This document shows, in pieces, positions 1-8,435 of a stretch of DNA of 64,000 nt. Every line of letters starts with the position of its first letter. Positions within the stretch are counted from its first letter, which is position 1. The notes below the pieces were generated by a model. The model was not told where the DNA came from. It made no database searches and saw only the letters and a program-made list of their open reading frames with translations. The translations under genes were made by a program, and so were the position numbers. Source of the stretch: an uncultured Prolixibacteraceae bacterium (lineage in GTDB: Bacteria; Bacteroidota; Bacteroidia; Bacteroidales; Prolixibacteraceae); the NCBI GenBank assembly GCA_937915865.1, contig CALGIG010000022.1:104036-168035 (forward strand). The letters are read 5' to 3'.

Positions 1-1628
1 TCATCTTTCATATAAAACAACAGTTCAGCATTATCTTCAACAAGTAACAGGTTTTGACGGTCTGACAAATACTCGTCCAAATGAGTTTTCATTTCTATAT
101 TTCGGGACATTACTAAAAATTGCTGACTGTTGTCACCACCAGAAACAGATGGAACAACTAATGGTATTTGTATTTCGAATGAAGTTCCCTTCCCCAATTC
201 CGATTTCACAGCAATAGTGCCATTCAATGAATCAACAGTTTTTCGTACTAGATATAAACCTATACCGAATCCTGAACGACTGGTTTTCGATGTTGTTCCT
301 TGAAAATAAAGGTCGAAAATGTGTGGAATAGTTGATGAGGCAATTCCAATGCCCGAATCGTTTACCACCAGAGATAACTTATCTTCAACTTTTGACAAGG
401 TGATTTGAATCACATCTTGTTCTTGAGTAAATTTCATTGCATTACCGAAGAGATTATTTATAATCCGTTCTACAGCAAGAGGATCGGCCTTGATGAAGAG
501 GTTCTCACTAAGTTCATAACGGAAAGTACGATTTTGTTGCTTGGCTTCCGCACTGTACAGTGGCATTTTCATTGTTAATATTCCTGATAGATTACATATT
601 TGATTATGATCATACATCACCTCGCCTTTTTCAAATTTTTCGACATCGAGAAAAAGAACCATATCTTCCCGTAATAAGTTAAAGTTTTGTTTCACAATAT
701 CAAGTTCATTCGAAGGGGCAATCCGTTTCGAATACCTATCGAGATAATTACCAATTAATGTAAGTGGAGTCTTGATTTCGTGTGCTACATTGATGAAATA
801 ATTAGTTCTTTGCCTGCTTGTATTTTCAATTTTCTCCATAGCCAAGCTTAAATTACGGGTACTTTCTTCAACTTTTTTCTCAAGGTTCTCCTTTAGTTCA
901 ACCAAATCAGAAAACTCTTTATTAAATCTTTGGGCTAAAGCATAGGCAAACGTAAAAGCAACAGCAACCTTTAAAAAGTTATTTATAACCCAAAACGGAA
1001 AGTAATCGTTTACTATCGAGGAGCTGGTAATTAATCGATAAACCCAAATGTAGCTAATATACAATAAAGTAGTCCATCCTATAATTTTACTGCTTCGGTC
1101 GATACTTACATTTTTTCGTAATAATGGTACAAAATCCCTCAGCAATAACCCAATAAAACCACCAAGGGCAATCCACATAATTAGAAATAAATAATAGTGA
1201 TATTGCTCGATGTCTAAAAAAATTGGAACTGCACTTACTATAGCCATACTGGTAAATCCCCAATATACTTTATTCAATATTAAGATTGCTGAATAACCCG
1301 GTTTAAATAAATACTGAAGAATAAGCAGAATACATTTCAACAAGATTAACCAGCTAAACGAAACCAAGAAAGTATTCCAGGCAGGTACATTAATAACGTT
1401 CTGAAACAAAATACCGAACTGGCAGGTATCTAAATAAATATAAAGTAGTAAACCAAAAAACAAGCCTGAGAAATACAAATAAAGTCTCCCTTCGGGAAAA
1501 GATTTCCGACCAAGATAAATAATGAAATGGTAAATAATGAGTGAAATAAGTATAGTAAACACAGCAAATTCAGTCAGCATAATGAAAATACTTTGCTCTT
1601 GTGCTACTATTTGGTTAATAATGTCCAT
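1..1628 (-). CDS. Hybrid sensor histidine kinase (partial, C-terminus beyond window)
   Basis: I translated this by hand because the frame has no stop inside the window. It starts at the ATG at 1628 and runs off the left edge. The first ~240 residues are six or seven hydrophobic segments (a membrane sensor), followed by a short coiled coil and a HisKA dimerisation helix with the H box NVAHEIKTPL (H283, the autophosphorylation site). The N box NNLFGNAMKF and the glycine boxes DSGIGIASS and GFGIGLYLV of the ATPase domain follow. The last visible residues, LLLVEDNAE, are the start of a receiver domain, which makes this a hybrid kinase whose receiver and possible output domain are cut off. The ligand cannot be deduced. 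It is divergent from the PHP-type gene at 1721. Confidence 0.9.
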   Translation of the reverse strand, partial: MDIINQIVAQEQSIFIMLTEFAVFTILISLIIYHFIIYLGRKSFPEGRLYLYFSGLFFGLLLYIYLDTCQFGILFQNVINVPAWNTFLVSFSWLILLKCILLILQYLFKPGYSAILILNKVYWGFTSMAIVSAVPIFLDIEQYHYYLFLIMWIALGGFIGLLLRDFVPLLRKNVSIDRSSKIIGWTTLLYISYIWVYRLITSSSIVNDYFPFWVINNFLKVAVAFTFAYALAQRFNKEFSDLVELKENLEKKVEESTRNLSLAMEKIENTSRQRTNYFINVAHEIKTPLTLIGNYLDRYSKRIAPSNELDIVKQNFNLLREDMVLFLDVEKFEKGEVMYDHNQICNLSGILTMKMPLYSAEAKQQNRTFRYELSENLFIKADPLAVERIINNLFGNAMKFTQEQDVIQITLSKVEDKLSLVVNDSGIGIASSTIPHIFDLYFQGTTSKTSRSGFGIGLYLVRKTVDSLNGTIAVKSELGKGTSFEIQIPLVVPSVSGGDNSQQFLVMSRNIEMKTHLDEYLSDRQNLLLVEDNAELLFYMKD

Positions 1629-1720
1629 GAGTTTTGGTTAGTAATATCCATTGTGGAAGCGCAAGATAGTCACAATATTTAGCAACAGAAAACAAACTGT
1701 TTAACAATTAAAAAACACAC

Positions 1721-2533
1721 ATGGAACGACGTTCATTTATAAAAAATGCAAGCCTCGCTGCCGGATTGATGGCGACTGCTCCTTCATTATCGTTTGGGAA
1801 TAGTACTGATAACTGTAATTTTCCCCTACTCGATCTACACGTTCACACAACACCTCAGTTCACCATCGACCAAATTATGACCATTGGGAAATCGAAGGGG
1901 ATGAAGTTCGGTATAGTAGATCATCCTATCAGTTGGGCATTAAAGGATGATAACGATCTGAAAAATTACATACTGAATTTACGAAAATATCCTGTTTATA
2001 TAGGTTTGCAGCCAACTTATCCGGGATGGTACAAAAATTATTCAGCAGAATTGCTGGCCCAGGTAGATTACATTTTAATGGACCCGCAAATGGTACCTAT
2101 GGGAAATGGCGATACATGGAAAATCTGGGAATTCGACACTTATATAGACAACACAGAAGATTTTATGAAACGTTACATGGATTATGCCTTACAAATACTC
2201 GAAAACGAGCCTATAAACATTTTTGCCTGGCCTTTATTTTTGCCAGTCTGCATTGCACGCGACTATTACAGTTTGTGGACAGAAGAACGTATGCAGCAAA
2301 TTATTACGACTGCAAAAAAACGAAACATTGCCCTCGAAATAAACGACATGGCACATACTCCACATGCCGAATTTATTTGGAAAGCTAAAGAGCAAGGGTT
2401 AAAATTCACTTTCGGATCAGATTCACGCAACATGAATGTCGGAAAGTTGTCTTATTGCAAACGAATTGCTGAAAAGTGTGGATTAACTGCAACAGACTTT
2501 TATACCCCTGTGCACAAAACCGGAATATTGTGA
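1721..2533 (+). CDS. Exported PHP-domain-like metal-dependent hydrolase
   Basis: 270 aa. The N-terminus (ERRSFIKNA followed by a hydrophobic Ala/Leu stretch) looks like a Tat signal, so the protein is probably exported folded. The rest resembles the PHP/amidohydrolase fold: LDLHVHTT (H40, H42), GIVDHP (D67, H68), LEINDMAHTPH (E206 to H215) and FGSDSR (D234) fit metal ligands. PHP proteins hydrolyse phosphoesters or act as TIM-barrel hydrolases; the substrate here is unknown. It is transcribed away from the sensor kinase, with 92 bp between the two start codons. The fold call is moderately sure, the function is not. Confidence 0.7.
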   Translation: MERRSFIKNASLAAGLMATAPSLSFGNSTDNCNFPLLDLHVHTTPQFTIDQIMTIGKSKGMKFGIVDHPISWALKDDNDLKNYILNLRKYPVYIGLQPTYPGWYKNYSAELLAQVDYILMDPQMVPMGNGDTWKIWEFDTYIDNTEDFMKRYMDYALQILENEPINIFAWPLFLPVCIARDYYSLWTEERMQQIITTAKKRNIALEINDMAHTPHAEFIWKAKEQGLKFTFGSDSRNMNVGKLSYCKRIAEKCGLTATDFYTPVHKTGIL

Positions 2534-2628
2534 CTATAATTAATAATCTTGTGAAGAAACTAAACACAAAGTAAAACTTACCTATAAATTAAGATAAAAA
2601 CTTTGTCAAAAAAGCTGATTAAAAGCCA

Positions 2629-2660
2629 AAGTCCGAAATGAGTAACCCCATTTCGGACTT
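2629..2660 (-). terminator. Hairpin terminator downstream of ettA
   Basis: An 11-bp perfect inverted repeat (AAGTCCGAAAT / ATTTCGGACTT) lies between the convergent PHP-type gene and ettA. The minus-strand product is followed by a T-rich stretch (TGGCTTTTAA), so it can stop ettA transcription and may act both ways. Confidence 0.6.
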
Positions 2661-2683
2661 AAAGCTAGAAGTCCAATAATTTT

Positions 2684-4369
2684 TTATTCAGTCAGCTTTT
2701 TATATTTTACCCGTTGCGGAACAACATCACCCATACGTTTCCTACGATTTTCCTCGTAATCAGAGAAACCACCTTCAAAAAACACGATCTTCGAACCACC
2801 TTCGAAAGCCAGAATATGGGTGGCAATACGGTCGAGGAACCAACGGTCGTGTGAAATTACTACAGCACAACCGGCAAAGTTATCCAACCCTTCTTCAAGC
2901 GCACGAAGGGTATTGATATCAATATCGTTGGTTGGCTCATCAAGCAAAAGAACATTACCTTCCTCTTTCAATGCCATAGCTAAATGCAAACGATTCCGTT
3001 CTCCGCCTGACAAATAGCCACATTTCTTTTCCTGGTCGGCTCCTCCAAAATTAAACCGCGACACATAAGCACGCGCGTTGATCTGGCGTCCACCAACATT
3101 CATCAGATCATTACCTCCTGAAATTACCTGAAACACTGTTTTTTCAGGATCAATGGCTTTGTGTGTTTGATCGACATAAGCAATTTTTACAGTTTCACCA
3201 ACTTCGAATGTTCCTCTGTCAGCATTTTCTAACCCCATTATTAGTTTAAACAATGTAGTTTTGCCAGCTCCGTTCGGACCAATCACGCCAACAATACCAT
3301 TGGGCGGAAGTACAAAACTTAGATTTTCAAACAATAGACGGTTGCCATACCCCTTAGCTACTTCATTGGCTATAATAACCTTTTCGCCTAAACGAGGGCC
3401 ATTAGGAATAAAAATTTCAAGTTTTTCCTCCTTTTGCTTAACGTCTTCGTTAACCATTCGGTCGTATGCACCTATACGGGCTTTCGATTTAGCCTGACGA
3501 GCCTTCGGAGCCATCCTGATCCAATCTAACTCACGTTCCAGTGACTTCCTTCTTTTAGAAGCCACTTTTTCTTCCATCTCCATTCGCTTCGACTTCTGAT
3601 CCAGCCATGAAGAATAGTTTCCTTTCCACGGAATGCCTTCTCCTCGGTCAAGTTCAAGTATCCAGCCAGCCACATTGTCGAGGAAATAACGATCGTGGGT
3701 GATGCAAATAACCGTTCCTTTATACTGCTGAAGGTGCATTTCCAACCATTGGATCGACTCGGCATCGAGGTGATTGGTCGGTTCATCGAGTAACAGTACA
3801 TCAGGTTCTTTCAATAACAACCGGCAAAGGGCAACACGACGGCGTTCACCACCAGAAAGCTCCCTGACAGGTTGATCGTCTGGAGGACATTGCAAGGCAT
3901 CCATTGCACGTTCAAGTTTAGCATCTAAATTCCAGGCATCAAACCGGTCAATTTTATCCTGAAGATCGGCTTGCTCGATATATAACTTATCCATTTTATC
4001 TTGGTCCTCATAAACTTCCGGATCACCAAATTTCAGATTTATATCTTCATACGCCTTTAATACGTCTACAATTTCCTGAACGCCTTCTTGAACAATTTCT
4101 TTTACAGTTTTATTATCATCAAGTTTAGGGTCCTGTTCAAGATAACCAACAGTATATCCTGGAGAAAAAACAACTTCCCCCTGATAAGAACTCTCCAATC
4201 CAGCTATAATCTTCAATAAAGTAGATTTTCCAGAACCATTCAAACCAATAATTCCAATTTTTGCTCCCAGAAAAAATGAAAGTGAAATATCTTTTAGTAC
4301 TTGCTTCTGTGGTGGGTAAGTCTTGCTTACCTTGTACATTGAGAAAATAATCTTATTATCGTCGCTCAT
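2684..4369 (-). CDS. ettA: Energy-dependent translational throttle protein EttA (ABC-F ATPase)
   Basis: 561 aa, the usual EttA length, with near-identity to the family in several blocks. Two ABC ATPase cassettes are present: Walker A GLNGSGKST at 42-50, signature LSGGERRR at 171-178, Walker B LLLDEPTNHLD at 192-202, and second Walker A GPNGAGKT at 364-371. The linker between them (about 245-315, with GEGIPWKGNYSSWL and the Arg/Lys-rich helices) is the P-site tRNA interaction motif of ABC-F proteins. There is no membrane domain. EttA binds the ribosomal E site and gates the first elongation step according to the ATP/ADP ratio. It is monocistronic; a TATATTTG -7-like box lies at 4396-4403 just upstream of the start. 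Confidence 0.97.
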   Translation of the reverse strand: MSDDNKIIFSMYKVSKTYPPQKQVLKDISLSFFLGAKIGIIGLNGSGKSTLLKIIAGLESSYQGEVVFSPGYTVGYLEQDPKLDDNKTVKEIVQEGVQEIVDVLKAYEDINLKFGDPEVYEDQDKMDKLYIEQADLQDKIDRFDAWNLDAKLERAMDALQCPPDDQPVRELSGGERRRVALCRLLLKEPDVLLLDEPTNHLDAESIQWLEMHLQQYKGTVICITHDRYFLDNVAGWILELDRGEGIPWKGNYSSWLDQKSKRMEMEEKVASKRRKSLERELDWIRMAPKARQAKSKARIGAYDRMVNEDVKQKEEKLEIFIPNGPRLGEKVIIANEVAKGYGNRLLFENLSFVLPPNGIVGVIGPNGAGKTTLFKLIMGLENADRGTFEVGETVKIAYVDQTHKAIDPEKTVFQVISGGNDLMNVGGRQINARAYVSRFNFGGADQEKKCGYLSGGERNRLHLAMALKEEGNVLLLDEPTNDIDINTLRALEEGLDNFAGCAVVISHDRWFLDRIATHILAFEGGSKIVFFEGGFSDYEENRRKRMGDVVPQRVKYKKLTE

Positions 4370-4502
4370 TTTTGTATAATTTACAGATAAAAAATCAAAT
4401 ATAGTAATTCAGCTATCCAACGAGTCATTTGGATTACCAAAAATAAACCTTTTTAACATTCAAAATAATTAGTTTTGAAGCTATATATAATACACTTGAT
4501 TC

Positions 4503-4871
4503 GTGAAGTTATTAATAGTTGATGATAATCCGGTAAACCAAAAACTTCTTTTTTATTCTTTAAAGAAGTATTTTGAAGTTGTTACTGCCAACAATGGATT
4601 GGAAGCAGTTATTTTATTAGATAATGAAATTTTTGACATTGTTTTGATGGATTTATCAATGCCAGTGATGGATGGTGCTGAAGCAACGCTTCGGATTAGA
4701 AAATCGATCAACGAAAAAAACAGAAATATTCCAATCATCTTTTTAACCACCAACGATTACGATCACGAAAGGGAACGTTGTATGAACAATGGTGCCAGCG
4801 AATATCTTCTTAAACCTATTGACATTGATCTTCTTATCAAAACTATTGAAGAGCATCTTGCTGTAAAATAA
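4503..4871 (+). CDS. Single-domain response regulator (receiver only)
   Basis: 122 aa starting at GTG. The complete CheY-like receiver has acidic pocket D7/D8 (IVDDNP), phosphoacceptor D50 (IVLMDLSMPVMDG), Thr82/83 (LTTN) and Lys104 (LLKPID). There is no output domain, so it must act by protein-protein contact or in a phosphorelay. The LSMPVMDG and KPID motifs are typical of receivers that partner hybrid histidine kinases. No kinase is adjacent; the nearest is the hybrid kinase at 1-1628. A TAGTTTTG box at 4470-4477 may be the promoter -7 element. Confidence 0.9.
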   Translation: MKLLIVDDNPVNQKLLFYSLKKYFEVVTANNGLEAVILLDNEIFDIVLMDLSMPVMDGAEATLRIRKSINEKNRNIPIIFLTTNDYDHERERCMNNGASEYLLKPIDIDLLIKTIEEHLAVK

Positions 4872-4912
4872 GATTAAAATTACTTTCGCCCCAAAGTACA
4901 TTTTCTATAAAA

Positions 4913-4945
4913 AAAGAGGCTGAACTCAAACGAGACAGCCTCTTT
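4913..4945 (-). terminator. Bidirectional terminator ending the ribosomal supercluster
   Basis: A perfect 10-bp stem (AAAGAGGCTG / CAGCCTCTTT) with a 13-nt loop. On the minus strand the stem is followed by a run of T, giving an intrinsic terminator after rplQ. It lies between convergent genes and probably also stops the response regulator transcript. Confidence 0.85.
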
Positions 4946-4963
4946 CCATTTTATTTGAAGTTC

Positions 4964-5452
4964 TTATTCTTCAGTTTTTTCAGGAGTTGAAGATTTTGTT
5001 TCTTCAACAGCAGCCGTAACCTCAGATTTTTTCTTTGAACTACGACGTGAGCGACCTGCTTTTGCCTTGCTAATTTTTGCAGCCAACATGTTTTCATTAA
5101 AGTCAACTAACTCAATGATACACATTTCAGCATTGTCGCCAATACGATTACCAGTCTTAAGAATACGTGTATATCCTCCAGGACGATCTCCCACTTTTTC
5201 AGCTACTTCTCTGAATAAAATAGCAACAGCAGTTTTACTCTTAAGGTTTTCAAAAACAACCCTGCGCGAATGAGTAGAATCGTCTTTAGCTTTAGTAATA
5301 AGTGGTTCAACAAATACTCTTAAAGCTTTAGCTTTAGCCAAAGTGGTAGTAATCCTTTTGTGAAAAATCAATGAACTGGCCATATTGGACAACATTGCTT
5401 TTCTATGGGCACTTGTTCTACCTAAATGGTTAATTTTTTTATTATGTCTCAT
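4964..5452 (-). CDS. rplQ: 50S ribosomal protein L17
   Basis: 162 aa. The first ~115 residues are the L17 core, with the start MRHNKKINHLGRTSAHRKAM as in other bacteria. The last ~45 residues are an Ala/Ser/Lys/Glu-rich, probably disordered tail that is longer than in E. coli (127 aa). It lies 6 nt after rpoA as the last gene of the alpha operon, before the hairpin at 4913-4945. Confidence 0.98.
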   Translation of the reverse strand: MRHNKKINHLGRTSAHRKAMLSNMASSLIFHKRITTTLAKAKALRVFVEPLITKAKDDSTHSRRVVFENLKSKTAVAILFREVAEKVGDRPGGYTRILKTGNRIGDNAEMCIIELVDFNENMLAAKISKAKAGRSRRSSKKKSEVTAAVEETKSSTPEKTEE

Positions 5453-5458
5453 TTTTAC

Positions 5459-6451
5459 CTATTCCTTATCAAGTTTATACTTACTGATATCCATTCCGAA
5501 GGTCAGATTCAGACTCACCAACAAATCATCAAGTTCAGTGAGTGATTTCTTACCGAAATTACGGAATTTGAGCAAATCGTTTCGATTGTAAGTAACCAAT
5601 TCTCCTAATGTTTCAACATCAGCTGCTTTTAGGCAGTTCAATGCACGAACAGAAAGATCCATGTCAACCAGTTTCGTTTTCAAAAGCTGACGCATGTGCA
5701 AAACCTCTTCATCAAATTCTTCATTAGCAAATTTCTCATCTGAATCAATTGTAATCTTTTCGTCAGAGAACAACATGAAATGATAAATCAAAATTTTAGC
5801 AGCTTCTTTCAGTGCATCTTTAGGATGGATTGAACCATCAGTAGTGATTTCAAAAACCAACTTTTCATAGTCAGTTTTTTGCTCAACACGATAATTTTCG
5901 ATTGCATATTTCACATTCTTGATCGGAGTGTAAATTGAATCGATCGGAATTACTCCAAACTCAGCATCGATAGGCTTATTTTCAGCGCTAGGTATATATC
6001 CACGACCTTTGTTGATGGTAATATCCATCTGCAATTTAACTTCAGGTTCCATCCGGCAAATTATTAGCTCTGGATTCAAAACACGGAAGCCGGTCATAAA
6101 TTTATTAATGTCCCCGGCAGTAAATATTTCCTGTCCGGTGATAGAGATTGAAACCTTTTCACTATCAAAATCTTCAACCTCGCGTTTAAATCTAATTTGC
6201 TTTAGATTAAGGATAATTTCAGTAACATCTTCCATTACACCTTTAATAGTTGCAAATTCATGATCAACTTTGTCGATTTTAACAGTGGTGATTGCATAAC
6301 CTTCCAAAGAGGATAACAGAATTCTACGTAAAGCATTACCAATAGTAATACCATAACCTGGTTCCAATGGACGGAATTCAAATTTTCCGTACTTATCATC
6401 GGTTTCAACCATTATAACTTTGTCGGGTTTTTGGAACGCTAATATTGCCAT
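5459..6451 (-). CDS. rpoA: DNA-directed RNA polymerase subunit alpha
   Basis: 330 aa. The N-terminal dimerisation/assembly domain (about 1-235) carries GYGITIGNALRRILLSSLEG. After an acidic linker the C-terminal domain (about 255-320) has the helix-hairpin-helix elements (LDMSVRAL-like helix, ETLGELV, LLKFRNFGKKSL) that contact UP elements and activators. It sits between rpsD and rplQ, the conserved alpha-operon position. No anomalies. Confidence 0.99.
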   Translation of the reverse strand: MAILAFQKPDKVIMVETDDKYGKFEFRPLEPGYGITIGNALRRILLSSLEGYAITTVKIDKVDHEFATIKGVMEDVTEIILNLKQIRFKREVEDFDSEKVSISITGQEIFTAGDINKFMTGFRVLNPELIICRMEPEVKLQMDITINKGRGYIPSAENKPIDAEFGVIPIDSIYTPIKNVKYAIENYRVEQKTDYEKLVFEITTDGSIHPKDALKEAAKILIYHFMLFSDEKITIDSDEKFANEEFDEEVLHMRQLLKTKLVDMDLSVRALNCLKAADVETLGELVTYNRNDLLKFRNFGKKSLTELDDLLVSLNLTFGMDISKYKLDKE

Positions 6452-6470
6452 AATAATACTGAGTATATGA

Positions 6471-7079
6471 TTATTTAGAATACAACTCTACGATAAGCTG
6501 TTCTTTAATGTTTTCAGGAATTTCTGCTCTTTCCGGACGGTTAAGAAATTTACCAGCCAATTGAGAGTTATCCCATTCCAACCATGCATATTTACTGGCG
6601 CGGCGCGAATTCAAAGAAGTAGTAATAACTTCCAATGATTTTGATTTTTCGCGAACGCTTACGATATCACCTGGGCGTAAATGAAAAGATGGAATGTTCA
6701 CAACTTCACCATTTACATTAATGTGTTTGTGAGAAACCAACTGACGGGCAGCTGCACGTGTTGGAGCAATTCCTAAACGGAAAACAACATTATCCAGGCG
6801 AGCTTCTAGTAATTGCAGTAATACTTCACCAGTTACACCTTTAGAGGCAGAAGCTTTTTGAAATAGGTTTGAGAATTGTCTTTCCAATACACCATACATG
6901 TACTTAGCTTTCTGTTTTTCCTTTAACTGCAACCCATATTCCGATTTTTTACGTCTGCGACTAGCTAAACCATGAAATCCCGGTGGATAATTTTTCTTTT
7001 CAAGTACTTTATCTGGACCGAAAACTGGTTCACCAAATTTCCGGGCAATTTTTGATTGTGGTCCTCTATATCTTGCCAT
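6471..7079 (-). CDS. rpsD: 30S ribosomal protein S4
   Basis: 202 aa. The S4 RNA-binding domain contains LLEARLDNVVFRLG and the block RAAARQLVSHKHINVNGE. The N-terminal part lacks the zinc-cysteine cluster found in some bacteria (the start is MARYRGPQSKIARKFGEP). In many bacteria S4 represses the alpha operon; no S4-binding pseudoknot was recognised here. Confidence 0.98.
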   Translation of the reverse strand: MARYRGPQSKIARKFGEPVFGPDKVLEKKNYPPGFHGLASRRRKKSEYGLQLKEKQKAKYMYGVLERQFSNLFQKASASKGVTGEVLLQLLEARLDNVVFRLGIAPTRAAARQLVSHKHINVNGEVVNIPSFHLRPGDIVSVREKSKSLEVITTSLNSRRASKYAWLEWDNSQLAGKFLNRPERAEIPENIKEQLIVELYSK

Positions 7080-7099
7080 TTCTGTCTTAATTAATTAGA

Positions 7100-7489
7100 T
7101 TAAACACGTCTCCTTTTTGCAGGACGACAACCGTTATGTGGTAATGGAGTAACATCAACAATTTCGCTAACCTGTATACCAACGCTACTGATAGCACGAA
7201 TTGCTGATTCGCGGCCATTACCCGGACCTTTAACGTAAACTTTTACTTTTCTTAAGCCAAGATCATAAGCAGTCTTAGCACATTCTTCTGAAGCTACCTG
7301 AGCGGCATAAGGAGTGTTCTTTTTTGAACCTCTAAAACCTTTTTTCCCAGCAGACGACCATGAAATAACTTCACCATTGCCATTTGTCAATGAAATAATG
7401 ATGTTATTAAACGAAGAATGTATATGTGCCTGCCCGATAGCTTCAACAACGACAACGCGTTTTTTTGTAGTACCAGTCTTTTTTGCCAT
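7100..7489 (-). CDS. rpsK: 30S ribosomal protein S11
   Basis: 129 aa, full length. The conserved C-terminus PLPHNGCRPAKRRRV and the internal VYVKGPGNGRESAIRA block are diagnostic. S11 forms part of the platform near the mRNA exit. It is located between rpsM and rpsD with short gaps (14 and 20 nt), consistent with co-transcription. Confidence 0.98.
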   Translation of the reverse strand: MAKKTGTTKKRVVVVEAIGQAHIHSSFNNIIISLTNGNGEVISWSSAGKKGFRGSKKNTPYAAQVASEECAKTAYDLGLRKVKVYVKGPGNGRESAIRAISSVGIQVSEIVDVTPLPHNGCRPAKRRRV

Positions 7490-7503
7490 AATTCAAATAT
7501 CAA

Positions 7504-7881
7504 TTATTTAGTGGCTTTTTTCTTATTAGCAACAGTTTTTCTCTTTCCTTTACGGGTACGAGCATTATTTTTGGTGCTCTGTCCACGAACAGGTAAGCCA
7601 ATACGATGACGAATACCACGGTAACAACCAATATCCATCAAGCGTTTAATATTCATCTGGGTTTCGGAACGTAATTCGCCTTCAACTTTGATGCTTCCAC
7701 TAATAGCCGCGCGAATAGCTGCCAACTGATCGTCAGTCCAATCCTGAACTTTAATATTTCCATCAACGCCAGCTTTTTCCAGAAGGGTTTTCGAAAGATT
7801 ACAACCTATACCATAAATATAAGTTAAGGCAATCTCTCCTCTTTTATTATTAGGGATGTCAACTCCACTTATACGAGCCAT
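7504..7881 (-). CDS. rpsM: 30S ribosomal protein S13
   Basis: 125 aa. It begins MARISGVDIPNNKRG and contains YGIGCNLSKTLLEKAG. The basic tail GIRHRIGLPVRGQSTKNNAR contacts P-site tRNA. S13 bridges head and large subunit. It follows rpmJ by 28 nt. Confidence 0.98.
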   Translation of the reverse strand: MARISGVDIPNNKRGEIALTYIYGIGCNLSKTLLEKAGVDGNIKVQDWTDDQLAAIRAAISGSIKVEGELRSETQMNIKRLMDIGCYRGIRHRIGLPVRGQSTKNNARTRKGKRKTVANKKKATK

Positions 7882-7909
7882 AAAATAAATTTTTTACAAA
7901 GTTAATTAA

Positions 7910-8026
7910 TTATCCCTGACGTTGTTTGTACTTCGGATTCTTCTTGTTAATCACATACAAACGGCCTTTTCTGCGTACTATTTTGCAGTCGGCACTACGT
8001 TTTTTAATGGATGCTCTTACTTTCAT
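7910..8026 (-). CDS. rpmJ: 50S ribosomal protein L36
   Basis: 38 aa, hand-translated, too short for routine ORF calling: it starts MKVRASIKKRSADCKIV and ends NPKYKQRQG. It has a single Cys, so this is the zinc-free (C-minus) form rather than the four-ligand zinc-binding form. It sits between infA and rpsM, its standard place. The stop codon TAA occupies 7910-7912. Confidence 0.95.
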   Translation of the reverse strand: MKVRASIKKRSADCKIVRRKGRLYVINKKNPKYKQRQG

Positions 8027-8037
8027 TATTTTGTGCT

Positions 8038-8259
8038 TTAGTTTTTATATCTAAAAGAAATTCTTCCTTTTGTCAGGTCGTATGGCGACATTTCAACTTT
8101 TACTTTATCTCCCGGCAAAATTTTGATGTAATGCATACGCATTTTACCTGAAATATGTGCTGTTATAATATGTCCATTTTCCAACTCAACCCTGAACATT
8201 GCATTCGATAATGATTCAATGATTGTTCCGTCTTGTTCTATTGACGATTGTTTTGCCAT
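8038..8259 (-). CDS. infA: Translation initiation factor IF-1
   Basis: 73 aa, a single S1-like OB-fold: GTIIESLSNAMFRVELENGH, then GKMRMHYIKILPGDKVKVEMSPYD, the family signature. IF-1 occupies the ribosomal A site during initiation. No map gene lies between it and secY; the 176-bp gap holds a hairpin and a promoter-like box, so infA may head its own alpha-operon transcript. Confidence 0.97.
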   Translation of the reverse strand: MAKQSSIEQDGTIIESLSNAMFRVELENGHIITAHISGKMRMHYIKILPGDKVKVEMSPYDLTKGRISFRYKN

Positions 8260-8328
8260 AAATATTTATTAATTATCTAGTATTCTGATGTTTAATTGAT
8301 CAGAGAAAAAGATTTTTATTTTCTGCTA

Positions 8329-8366
8329 ATAAATCCGGCAAAAGTACAAGAATTTACCGGATTTAT
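8329..8366 (-). promoter_or_regulatory. Palindrome enclosing a TACTTTTG -7 box upstream of infA
   Basis: A perfect 10-bp inverted repeat (ATAAATCCGG / CCGGATTTAT) flanks an 18-nt loop. On the minus strand the loop contains TACTTTTG (8339-8346), a match to the Bacteroidota -7 consensus TAnnTTTG. No good -33 TTG is seen at the right distance. The stem could also act as a weak terminator or attenuator after secY, so the element may separate the spc and alpha transcripts. Confidence 0.45.
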
Positions 8367-8435
8367 CTCGCTATTTATGAATTTAAATTAACAAGTTTAG
8401 AACTTTCATTAATCCAAGACAACAATGCCAAACTA

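Noticed and set aside
1..4900. Hybrid kinase and stand-alone receiver as a dedicated two-component pair
   Set aside because: They are separated by two unrelated genes and a divergent promoter; pairing cannot be supported from position.
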